From NCBI RefSeq assembly GCF_016806125.1, contig NZ_CP047166.1:2728001-2792000 (forward strand): DNA of 64,000 bases, given 5' to 3'. Shown one piece after another: positions 57,149 to 64,000 of the stretch. The DNA is from Ponticoccus alexandrii (GTDB lineage Bacteria > Pseudomonadota > Alphaproteobacteria > Rhodobacterales > Rhodobacteraceae). The notes under the pieces were generated by a model that worked only from the letters and a program-made list of their open reading frames with translations, was not told the origin of the DNA and searched no databases. The position numbers were made by a program, and so were the translations under genes. How positions within the stretch are numbered: position 1 is the first letter of the stretch; each line of letters begins with the position of its first letter.

Positions 57149-57616
57149 TCACAGCTTCGAAGAGATCACGCCGGTGTTGAACCCTCCCATGCGCAGTTCT
57201 CCGAACAGGCGCTGGTATTCGATCTTGGGGCAGCGGTTCATGACCACATCCACACCCCGCGCGCGGGCCATGGCGGCGGCCTCTTCGTTGACGACACCGA
57301 TCTGCATCCAAACCGTCTTCAACGCGGGAAAGACCGCCAGCGCCTCTTCGACGATAGGCGGCACATGCACCGACCGGCGGAAGATATCGACCATATCGAT
57401 GTCCTCGGGACAGTCTGTCAGGCTGGCCCGCACCCGCTCTCCGAACAGCGATTCCCCAGCGTGGCCCGGATTGACCGGAAGCACCGCGAAGCCCTTCAGC
57501 TTGAGATAGCGGGCGACGTAGAAACTGGGGCGCACGGGATTCATCGACACGCCGACGACCGCGATCTTGCGCGTTCGCGTCAGAATAGCCTTCAAGTCTG
57601 CATCCGAGTGGTCCAT
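57149..57616 (-). CDS. CoA-binding domain protein (YccU type)
   Basis: A 155-aa stand-alone Rossmann domain of the CoA-binding family, as in the N-terminal part of succinyl-CoA synthetase alpha. IAVVGVSMNPVRPSFYVARY and VLPVNPGHAGESLFGERV are the nucleotide loop and following strands; VWMQIGVVNEEAAAMARA and MNRCPKIEYQRLF are characteristic too. Function unknown. Starts at 57625 or 57616 are possible; the latter has GATGAGG before it. Confidence 0.82.
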   Translation of the reverse strand: MDHSDADLKAILTRTRKIAVVGVSMNPVRPSFYVARYLKLKGFAVLPVNPGHAGESLFGERVRASLTDCPEDIDMVDIFRRSVHVPPIVEEALAVFPALKTVWMQIGVVNEEAAAMARARGVDVVMNRCPKIEYQRLFGELRMGGFNTGVISSKL

Positions 57617-57681
57617 GCACCTCATCCTAAGCCTGTCGCGCCGGGACGCAAGGCGCAAGCCCCTGCCCTGCCAAAGAAAAA

Positions 57682-57705
57682 GCGCCCGGGACAATACCCG
57701 GGCGC
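57682..57705 (-). terminator. Rho-independent terminator after the DUF2235 gene
   Basis: GCGCCCGGG/CCCGGGCGC with a 6-base loop, followed on the minus strand by TTTTTCTTT. It separates the DUF2235 transcript from the CoA-binding protein gene. Confidence 0.85.
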
Positions 57706-57830
57706 AGTTACGGAACGAGGGACAGTGAAGGTTTCGCGAGGGTTCCGGCCCCGCGACCTGACAGAAACATAGGCTAGAATGTCACAGGTTAAAGGTCTGT
57801 AAAGAACTCGTGAACGAATTTTCTTGACCA

Positions 57831-58871
57831 TCACACGGATCTGCCGGTTGCAAGGCTTTCGAGCAGCGTTTCGTGCAGCCGTTCCGTGGCATCCGCGCCG
57901 ATCAGCCGGGGCGCGCGCAGCAGGAAGAGCTTGCCCAGCCCGGTCCAGGTTCCGATCGACGGCGCGTGCACATCGCAGGGAAACCGACCCTGCCAGCCCT
58001 CGGGCAGCGCCACGCCACTGGCTTCCAGCTTTTCCAGCATCCAGACCAGCGGAATGTTTGACAGCGGCCGCGCCGCCGTATCCATCCCGATCTGCCCGCC
58101 GACATCGCCATGGGTGCCGCGAAACCAGACCTGCTCGACCTCACCCTCCCATCCCGGCGGCGAAGACCAGAGCACCGGCGCATAGGCCTGCCGCGTCTCG
58201 TCATAGGCCAGCGCGTGATAGCCGCGCCGGATTGTCGCCCCAAGCGCGTGGTTGTGGAACTCGTAATCGCTTTCGGTCAGCCGCCACAAAAGCGGCAGCC
58301 GCAAGCCCAGCGCCTTGACGCTGTCCCAGACGCCGACCATCTCGATGGGCGCCTGTTCGTGGCAATAGAGCCGGGCGAAATCCCGCGCCGCCGTGCCGCC
58401 GGGCGCCAGCTGATACAGGCGGTAGATCTGCCTGATGTTGCGTTCCGTCGCCGCCTCGGCGCGGATCAGCCCGACCCGGTCGATGATCCCCGCCAGGGAT
58501 CGCACCGCATAGGCGCCGCGCGAGTAGCCCATCAGGTAGATCCGGTCGCCGGGCCGGTAGCGCGAGGACAGGTAGCCATAGGCGCGGCGGATCTGGCGGT
58601 TGATGCCACGGCCAACGGCGACATCGGCGGTGGCGGCCCAATCCGTCCACTGCACCCCCGCCTCGTAGAACAGCGAGGCATGCCCGCGCTCCTGCAGCAG
58701 GCGGAAGGTCAGGCCGGCATTGGTTTCCTGCCCGGGTTCCAGAGAGGACATGGTCCCGTCAAGGATGATGACGTGATCGACCGGCCCGCGCCTGTGACCC
58801 CATGCGGAATGGTCCGTCGACAGCCGCCGACGGAACCAGCCGAAGATCCTGTTACTCAGCCGTGGCCGCAT
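57831..58871 (-). CDS. DUF2235 alpha/beta hydrolase (Tle1-like)
   Basis: A 346-aa protein. GPVDHVIILDGTMSSLEPGQ opens the domain, and YLMGYSRGAYAVRSLAG contains the nucleophile Ser117 (GxSxG elbow). FRGTHGDVGGQIG supplies further conserved residues including the probable catalytic His. DUF2235 includes type VI secretion phospholipase effectors (Tle1), but no VgrG, PAAR or immunity gene is nearby, so a housekeeping or stand-alone lipase role is as likely. The start overlaps the CoxL-type gene by 20 bp, with AGGATC before the ATG. Confidence 0.8.
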   Translation of the reverse strand: MRPRLSNRIFGWFRRRLSTDHSAWGHRRGPVDHVIILDGTMSSLEPGQETNAGLTFRLLQERGHASLFYEAGVQWTDWAATADVAVGRGINRQIRRAYGYLSSRYRPGDRIYLMGYSRGAYAVRSLAGIIDRVGLIRAEAATERNIRQIYRLYQLAPGGTAARDFARLYCHEQAPIEMVGVWDSVKALGLRLPLLWRLTESDYEFHNHALGATIRRGYHALAYDETRQAYAPVLWSSPPGWEGEVEQVWFRGTHGDVGGQIGMDTAARPLSNIPLVWMLEKLEASGVALPEGWQGRFPCDVHAPSIGTWTGLGKLFLLRAPRLIGADATERLHETLLESLATGRSV

Positions 58872-61146
58872 GATCCTGCAACATCGTCCAGACGCGCAGC
58901 GGCGTGAAGGGCATGTCGACCTGCCGGATGCCGCGGGTCCACAGCGCGTCCTGCACCGCATTCGAGACCGCCGCCAGCGCGCCCACGGTTCCGGCCTCGC
59001 CGCAGCCCTTCATGCCCATGGGGTTGGCGGTTGAGGGCACCGGTTCCGTCGCGAAATCGATCATCGGCATGTCGAAGGCGCGCGGCATGGCATAATCCAT
59101 GAAGCTGCCGGTCAGAAGCTGGCCGGTTTCGTCGTAGACCACCTGCTCCACCAGCGCCTGCCCAAGGCCCTGCGCGACGCCGCCGTGTACCTGCCCCTCG
59201 GCCAGCAAGGGGTTGATGAGGTTTCCGAAATCGTCGACCACCGAATAGCGCACGCAGTCCGTCAGCCCGGTCTCGGGGTCGATCTCGACCTCGGCCACGT
59301 GACAGCCGTTGGGATAGCTCCGTCCCGGCAGTTCGGCTCGCGCGTTCCACGTTAGCAGATCCTCGCGGCCCGCCTCGCGCGCCAGTTGCGCGGCTTCCAG
59401 CATAGTCGGCGTGAGGTTCGACCCCTCGGCCCGGAAACGTTCATCGTCGAAGGAGATCTCTTCCGCCGGCACGCCCATCTCGTCGGCGAGGAACTCGGCA
59501 AAGCCGGTTACCATGGTCGAGACCACCGCCAGCGTCGCATTGGCCTGCGTCGTGACAGAGCGCGAGCCGCCGGTGCCGCCGCCCGTGGCGATCAGGTCGC
59601 TGTCGCCCTGGATCACCTCGATCTTCTCGGCGGGAATGCCCGACTGGTCGGACAGGAACTGCGCAAAGACCGTTTCGTGCCCCTGCCCGTTCGACTGGGT
59701 GCCGACGTAGATCTTTGCCCCGTCCTCGGTGAATTCGACCTTCACGTCCTCATGCGGCTGCCCGAGGATCGACTCGATATAGTAGCACAGCCCGATGCCG
59801 CGCAGCTTGCCCTGCGCCTCACTCTGCGCGCGCCGCCCGGCAAAGCCCTCCAGCGCCGAAAAGCGTTCCGCATGGCCCAGAACCCGCGAGAAATCGCCCA
59901 CGTCATACAGCTCTCCCGAGGCGGTCTTGTAGGGAAACTGCTCGGGCTTGATGAAGTTGATCCGCCGCAGTTCCAGCGGGTCTACACCCAGCTCGCGCGC
60001 GGCGCGGTCCATGACGCGCTCGAGCACATAGATCGCCTCGGGCCGGCCCGCGCCGCGATAGGCGTCGACCTGCGTGGTGTTCGTGTAGAAGCCTTCGGCG
60101 CGGTAGTACATCGTCTGGATGTCATAGACCCCGGTGATGACGCGGCCAAAGAGGAAGCTCTGGATCAGTTGCCCGAAGTTGGAGTTGTAGGCACCAAGGT
60201 TCGACCGCGTGTGCAGGCGGTAGGCGGTGATCTTGTGTTTCTCGTCAAAGGCCAGCTCGGCGAAGGTCGTCAGGTCGCGCCCGGCGTTGTCGGTCAGCAT
60301 CGCCTCACCCCGGTCGGACATCCAGTGGACGGCCCGGCCCAGAACCTTGGCGGCATAGGGCAGGATGAAATACTCGGGATAGGGCATGGCCTTCATGCCG
60401 AAGCCGCCGCCCACGTCGGGGTTGGTCACGCGCACGGTCTCGGCATCGACGCCGAAGGCGCGGGCCAGTTCGGCCTTCATGTCCCAGACCCCCTGCCCGT
60501 TGAAGGCAAGGTGCATCCGGCCATCCGAGAATTCGGCATAGGCGCCGCGCGGCTCCATCGCGTTGACGATGACGCGATTGTCGCCCACCTCCAGAGAGAC
60601 GGTCTTCGCTGCCGCCTCGAAGGCCGCCTTGGTGGCCGCCTCGTCGCCGAGGCCGTAGTCATAGGCGCAGTTGTCCGGGGCCTCATCGTGGATCGCCGTG
60701 TCGCCCGGTGCAAGGTCCAGCATGACCGGCAGGTCTTCGTAATCCAGCTCGATCAGCTCGGCGGCGTCGCGTGCCTGTTGCAGCGTCTCGGCCACGACCA
60801 CGGCCACCGGTTCCCCGGCAAAGCGCAGCTTGTCCTCGGCCAGCACCGGGCGGCGGGTGTCCGCGCCCATGGTTCCATCGCGGTTCGGCGTCAGCGTCGC
60901 CGACATGGCGATGTCGACGCCCGCCTCGGTCATGTCCTGCGCTGTCACCACCAGATGCACGCCCTCCGCGTCCCGCGCGGCAGAGACATCCAGACCGGTG
61001 ATCCGCGCATGCGCGACGGGTGAGCGGAAGACGAAGGCGCGCAGCGCGCCCTCGGGGACGATGTCGTCGACGTAGCGGCCCTGCCCGGTCAGAAACCGCG
61101 TGTCTTCCTTGCGTTTGACGGATTGGGACTTGCCGAACTTTTCCAT
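58852..61146 (-). CDS. CoxL-type molybdopterin-binding subunit (form II)
   Basis: A 764-aa large subunit of the molybdenum hydroxylase family. It begins KFGKSQSVKRKEDTRFLTGQ, has GGGFGMKAMPYPEY, the form II signature AYRGAGRPEA near residue 362 (not the CO-oxidising AYxCSFR), and the active-site GMKGCGEAGTVG with its Glu near residue 713. True CO dehydrogenase activity is therefore unlikely; a carbonyl or N-heterocycle substrate is expected. No small or FAD subunit gene is adjacent, so partners must be elsewhere. It is not related closely to the fused enzyme at 17529. Confidence 0.9.
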   Translation of the reverse strand: MEKFGKSQSVKRKEDTRFLTGQGRYVDDIVPEGALRAFVFRSPVAHARITGLDVSAARDAEGVHLVVTAQDMTEAGVDIAMSATLTPNRDGTMGADTRRPVLAEDKLRFAGEPVAVVVAETLQQARDAAELIELDYEDLPVMLDLAPGDTAIHDEAPDNCAYDYGLGDEAATKAAFEAAAKTVSLEVGDNRVIVNAMEPRGAYAEFSDGRMHLAFNGQGVWDMKAELARAFGVDAETVRVTNPDVGGGFGMKAMPYPEYFILPYAAKVLGRAVHWMSDRGEAMLTDNAGRDLTTFAELAFDEKHKITAYRLHTRSNLGAYNSNFGQLIQSFLFGRVITGVYDIQTMYYRAEGFYTNTTQVDAYRGAGRPEAIYVLERVMDRAARELGVDPLELRRINFIKPEQFPYKTASGELYDVGDFSRVLGHAERFSALEGFAGRRAQSEAQGKLRGIGLCYYIESILGQPHEDVKVEFTEDGAKIYVGTQSNGQGHETVFAQFLSDQSGIPAEKIEVIQGDSDLIATGGGTGGSRSVTTQANATLAVVSTMVTGFAEFLADEMGVPAEEISFDDERFRAEGSNLTPTMLEAAQLAREAGREDLLTWNARAELPGRSYPNGCHVAEVEIDPETGLTDCVRYSVVDDFGNLINPLLAEGQVHGGVAQGLGQALVEQVVYDETGQLLTGSFMDYAMPRAFDMPMIDFATEPVPSTANPMGMKGCGEAGTVGALAAVSNAVQDALWTRGIRQVDMPFTPLRVWTMLQDHAATAE

Positions 61147-61216
61147 GGGGTCTCTCGCGCGTGCTGAATGCCATTGCGCGGACCTTAGCCTTCAGGGCCG
61201 AAGTGTCCAGCCCGCG

Positions 61217-62335
61217 TCACCGCGCCAGCGTCACGATCTGCCGCGCGCCATAACCATTGAAGCGCGTGGCCAGGGCGTTGGAATAGGCGCCGCAGGCGTG
61301 GAACAGCAGGTAGTCCCCTTCGGCGAGATCCCCGGGCAGCAGCACGGTTTCCGACAGCCGGTCGAGGCTGTCGCAGGTCGGGCCGAAGACGGTCAGCGGG
61401 CGCAGGGGCGCCCTGCGCGGCGTGCCTTCGGGCGACAGCGCGGTGATGCGGGCCGAGGGCCCGAGGTCGCGCCATTCGCTGAGACCGCCATAAATACCGT
61501 CATTCAGGAAGATCGCGCCCTCGGTCGCCGCCTTGACCAGCAGCGCGAGTTCAAAACACTCGGCGACCATGGCCCGGCCCGGTTCGCAGACCAGCGCGGG
61601 CGGCGTGGCAAAGGCGGCGCGTGTGGCCTGCTCGATGGCGTTGAAGATGGCGGTCAGGTCCGGGGCCGGGTCTTCGCGGTGCGCCGGAAAGCCGCCGCCC
61701 ACGTTCAGGCGGTGCAGGGTGACGCCGGCGGTTTCCGCAACCCGCGCGGCGGCGTGGATATAGGCGACCCAGGCCTGCGCGTCGCGGCACTGGGTGCCGG
61801 GGTGGAAAGTGATCGAGGGCGTGCCGCCGCGCGCCACCACCTCGGCCAGCAGGGCGGCGGCGCGCTCGGGCTCTGCGCCGAACTTGGACCCGAAATCGTA
61901 GACAGCGCCCGCCACCGGCAGCTTCAGCCGCACGGCGATCTCCTGCCCGCTCAGGTCGCCCAGCTTGTCCAGTTCCGACAGGCGATCCACCGACCACGAG
62001 GTGACGCCCATGCGCCGCCCCTCGGCGATCTCGGACAGGGCACGGATAGGGTTGTGGTAGTGCAGCACCGCGCCCGGCGCCACGGCGTGGACCAAATGCA
62101 TCTCTTCCGGCGAGGCCACGTCGAAGGCCCCCACACCGGCGGCGGCCAGCGCTTCCAGAACGGCGCGGTCGGGGTTGGCCTTGACCGCGAAGGTCACGAG
62201 CCCGGGAAAGCCGTCCAGAAACGCCCATGCGGTGGCGGCCAGCCGCGCCGGGTCAAAGAAGAAGACCGGCTCTTGCGGGGTCTCGCGGGACAGGTACTGC
62301 GTCGGGTTGCGGTGGAATGCCTGCTGAAGGACCAT
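61217..62335 (-). CDS. Type III-fold PLP decarboxylase (ornithine/lysine decarboxylase-like)
   Basis: A 372-aa alanine racemase-fold decarboxylase. The PLP lysine is Lys52 (FAVKANPD), RLNVGGGFPAH is the phosphate loop, CEPGRAMVAECFEL follows, and the active-site cysteine is in VFGPTCDSLDRL. These match eukaryotic-type ornithine decarboxylases found in bacteria, which make putrescine. A divergent Lrp gene, 116 bp away, is a likely amino acid-responsive regulator. Confidence 0.87.
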   Translation of the reverse strand: MVLQQAFHRNPTQYLSRETPQEPVFFFDPARLAATAWAFLDGFPGLVTFAVKANPDRAVLEALAAAGVGAFDVASPEEMHLVHAVAPGAVLHYHNPIRALSEIAEGRRMGVTSWSVDRLSELDKLGDLSGQEIAVRLKLPVAGAVYDFGSKFGAEPERAAALLAEVVARGGTPSITFHPGTQCRDAQAWVAYIHAAARVAETAGVTLHRLNVGGGFPAHREDPAPDLTAIFNAIEQATRAAFATPPALVCEPGRAMVAECFELALLVKAATEGAIFLNDGIYGGLSEWRDLGPSARITALSPEGTPRRAPLRPLTVFGPTCDSLDRLSETVLLPGDLAEGDYLLFHACGAYSNALATRFNGYGARQIVTLAR

Positions 62336-62451
62336 GGGGGTTCGCGCCTCTGGTATAGGTTGCCTGTCCTCCCAGTTTCCGCGCGATTCCTGTCGATTTC
62401 ACTGGGCAGATGCGTCAGGATGTTCGAAACGCCCGTCAAAACGAAGGCCCG

Positions 62452-62892
62452 ATGATACAATTCGACGAAACAGACCGCGCGCTGGTCGCGCTCTTGTCCG
62501 AAAACGCCCGCGTCTCGGCAACCGAGCTGTCAAAGCGTCTTGGCCTTGCGCGGACCACCGTGCAGGCGCGGATCGAGAAGCTGGAGCAGTCGGGCGCCAT
62601 CGCGGGCTACACGATCCGGCGCGGCCAGCGGCTGGACCCGGCGATCCGCGCGTCGGTACTGATCGGGGTGGAGCCGCGCGCCACAGCCTCGGTGCTGGCC
62701 CGGCTGAAACAGGTGAAAGAGGTCGAAACGGTCCACACCACCTCGGGGCGCTTCGACCTTGTGGCGGAACTGGCGGCACAGACCACAGAGGCGCTGGACC
62801 GTGCGCTGGATCAGATCGGAGAGGCGAAGGGCGTGCGCGGCTCGGAAAGTCTGATCCACCTCAGCACGCGCATCGACCGGCGGGGTGGCTAG
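62452..62892 (+). CDS. Lrp/AsnC family regulator next to the decarboxylase
   Basis: A 146-aa transcription factor: winged helix (IQFDETDRALVALLSENARV, SKRLGLARTTVQARIEKLEQ) and RAM domain (TSGRFDLVAELAAQTTEALD). ATG 62452 has GAAGG 7 bases before it. Ornithine or lysine as effector would fit its neighbour, but this is inferred from position alone. Confidence 0.88.
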   Translation: MIQFDETDRALVALLSENARVSATELSKRLGLARTTVQARIEKLEQSGAIAGYTIRRGQRLDPAIRASVLIGVEPRATASVLARLKQVKEVETVHTTSGRFDLVAELAAQTTEALDRALDQIGEAKGVRGSESLIHLSTRIDRRGG

Positions 62893-62922
62893 GGTGGGCC
62901 TGGCCCCCACCCCGTGGGCGGA

Positions 62923-63564
62923 TTACTCCGCCGCTTCCTCTGTGCTGTATTTCTTGAACAGCCCGCCCTGGAACATGAAGAAGACGACGATCGCGGCGGT
63001 CAGCCCGAAGGTCTTGAAATAGACCCATGTCTCGGTGCTCATGGTGCGCCAGATCACCTCGTTCAGGGCCGCCAGCCCGAAGAAGAGCCACATCACCCGC
63101 CTGGTAAGGATCATCCAGCCTTCCTGCTTCAGCGGCATCAGGCCTTCCATCACCGCCTGAAGCCAGCTTTGCCCGCGCATCAGCCCGATCGCCAGCGCCC
63201 CGCCGAACAGCAGGTAGATCAGCGTCGGCTTGATCTTGAAGAAGCGTTCGTCGTTCAGCCAAACCGACAACCCGCCGAAGACCACGATCAGCACCGCTGT
63301 CACCGCCTGCATGCGGCTGAGATGGCCGGTCAGCTTCCAAAGCACCCCCATGCACAGCAGGAAGATCGGGATGAAGGCGGCGGTCACCAGGATGAAGCCG
63401 TTGTATTCTGTCCCGCCAATGGTGAAGATTTCGTCCTTCAGCCAAAGGTAAGCTGCGAAGAAGGCAAGGATCGGGCCGAATTCCAGCGCGGTCTTCAGCA
63501 TCGGGTTCACGGTTTTCGGACCCGTTGCGGGCTTCGGTTCAGTCGTGGGCGTTGGGTTGGTCAT
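62923..63564 (-). CDS. yciB: YciB/septation protein A-like inner membrane protein
   Basis: A 213-aa protein with five to six membrane segments. LEFGPILAFFAAYLWL, IFLLCMGVLWKLTGHLSRMQ and NDERFFKIKPTLIYLLFGG are IspZ/YciB signatures; GWMILTRRVMWLFFGLAALN is the last conserved part. These proteins influence the cell envelope and division. GAGAGG precedes the ATG at 63562-63564; codons further upstream are not conserved-looking. Confidence 0.92.
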   Translation of the reverse strand: MTNPTPTTEPKPATGPKTVNPMLKTALEFGPILAFFAAYLWLKDEIFTIGGTEYNGFILVTAAFIPIFLLCMGVLWKLTGHLSRMQAVTAVLIVVFGGLSVWLNDERFFKIKPTLIYLLFGGALAIGLMRGQSWLQAVMEGLMPLKQEGWMILTRRVMWLFFGLAALNEVIWRTMSTETWVYFKTFGLTAAIVVFFMFQGGLFKKYSTEEAAE

Positions 63565-63601
63565 GGGGCCTCTCGTACCTGTCCCGCTCCAGATAGGCGT
63601 T

Positions 63602-64000
63602 TCAGCCCGCCAACTCAACGATGACCGCCCCGGCGGCGATCAGCGCCATCAGCGCGATGCGCCGTGGCCCCACGGTTTCCTTCAGCACCAGCCAGCCGAT
63701 GACTGCCGCGAAGACCGTCGAGGTCTCGCGCAGGACCGCGGCCTCCCCGACCTTGTCGAGGCGGGTCGCCAGCATCACCGACCCGAAACTGAGGAAGGCG
63801 ACGATGCCGCCGACGAAGCCGCGCAGCAGCAGCGGCGGCAGGGTCGGTTTTTCTGCCATCCTGCGGTAGCGCAGCACCGCGATCACCGGCATCAGCAGGC
63901 CGTCGATGAAGAAGAACCACGCCAGAAAGGTGAAGGGGTCCGCCGTGGCCCGGATGCCATAGGCGTCATAGGTGGTGTAAAGCGCCACGAAAAGCCCGGT
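63602..64000 (-). CDS. EamA/DMT-family transporter, C-terminal part (cut by window end)
   Basis: About 132 residues of a membrane protein, open to the window edge. ASVMLA-like and RETSTVFAAVIGWLVLKETV, then RIALMALIAAGAVIVELAG form the typical end of the second EamA repeat (four helices: LAWFFFIDGLLMPVIAVL, FVGGIVAFLSFGSVMLA, and the two cited). EamA proteins export metabolites or amino acids; substrate unknown. Confidence 0.8.
   Translation of the reverse strand, partial: TGLFVALYTTYDAYGIRATADPFTFLAWFFFIDGLLMPVIAVLRYRRMAEKPTLPPLLLRGFVGGIVAFLSFGSVMLATRLDKVGEAAVLRETSTVFAAVIGWLVLKETVGPRRIALMALIAAGAVIVELAG

Noticed and set aside
57831-58871. Type VI secretion effector island
   Set aside because: DUF2235 alone is not enough; no VgrG, Hcp, PAAR or immunity gene surrounds it.
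58852-61146. Aerobic carbon monoxide dehydrogenase large subunit
   Set aside because: The active-site signature is AYRGAGR (form II), not the AYxCSFR of CO-oxidising form I, and coxM/coxS are missing.

Overview
The window is G+C-rich and looks like the chromosome of a marine-type alphaproteobacterium of the Rhodobacterales (Roseobacter/Rhodobacteraceae group). The evidence is the DUF6476/rluD pair, fused liv permease, ligase-associated helicase, split his loci, YciB and the terminator-linked repeats. The genus cannot be fixed from sequence alone. There is no rRNA, CRISPR, prophage or origin; two tRNA genes are present.

Layout. 1-13 kb: amino-acid and housekeeping genes: 3' end of phenylalanine hydroxylase, rpoH, a DUF4386 membrane protein, rluD with a divergent DUF6476 protein, an aromatic-L-amino-acid decarboxylase-like enzyme, an O-acetylhomoserine sulfhydrylase-like enzyme, a SIMPL protein, a very large Pro/Ala-rich GspL/GspC-like protein, and hpd with a divergent Lrp regulator. 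13-21 kb: a minus-strand operon of molybdenum hydroxylase (FAD subunit, then fused 2Fe-2S + large subunit) and an ATP-dependent hydantoinase/oxoprolinase pair (hyuA, hyuB). 21-27 kb: small Excalibur protein, ligase-associated helicase, a racemase-type CoA transferase-family protein, a decayed nitroreductase, an aldo/keto reductase. 27-37.5 kb: a plus-strand operon of 6-hydroxynicotinate reductase-like Fe-S enzyme, UPF0280 protein, two tandem AA_synth (DUF1185-type) paralogues, a VanA-like Rieske oxygenase, a complete branched-chain-type ABC importer and a MarR regulator. 37.5-41.3 kb: an IS21-family element interrupted by an IS3-family element, both with visible terminal repeats and target duplications. 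41.6-51 kb: UvrD/PcrA helicase, receiver-like protein, FMN-dependent alpha-hydroxy acid dehydrogenase, pyruvate carboxylase, DUF2314 and VOC proteins. 51-57 kb: two identical tRNA-Gly genes and hisB-hisH-hisA-hisF-hisE interleaved with DUF2147 and DUF4168 genes. 57-64 kb: CoA-binding protein, DUF2235 hydrolase, CoxL-type molybdenum hydroxylase, type III-fold PLP decarboxylase with divergent Lrp, YciB and an EamA transporter cut by the window end.

The most interesting unit is the 13-37.5 kb accessory block. Molybdenum hydroxylase, 6-hydroxynicotinate reductase homologue, ATP-dependent lactam/hydantoin-opening enzymes, Rieske oxygenase, two families of unknown function and a dedicated importer together suggest an aerobic, partly reductive catabolic pathway for an N-heterocycle. 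The two operons carry nearly the same operator-like sequence (TTYGTATRCAAACGA) at their promoters, which argues they are one regulon even though about 6 kb of other genes lies between them. The substrate is not determined here.

Small-scale structure is rich as well. There is a perfect 42-bp palindrome over a ribosome-binding site, pairs of about 20-22-bp palindromes at gene ends and inside the UPF0280 gene, four 72-bp tandem repeats ahead of hyuA, and a dispersed terminator-linked motif.
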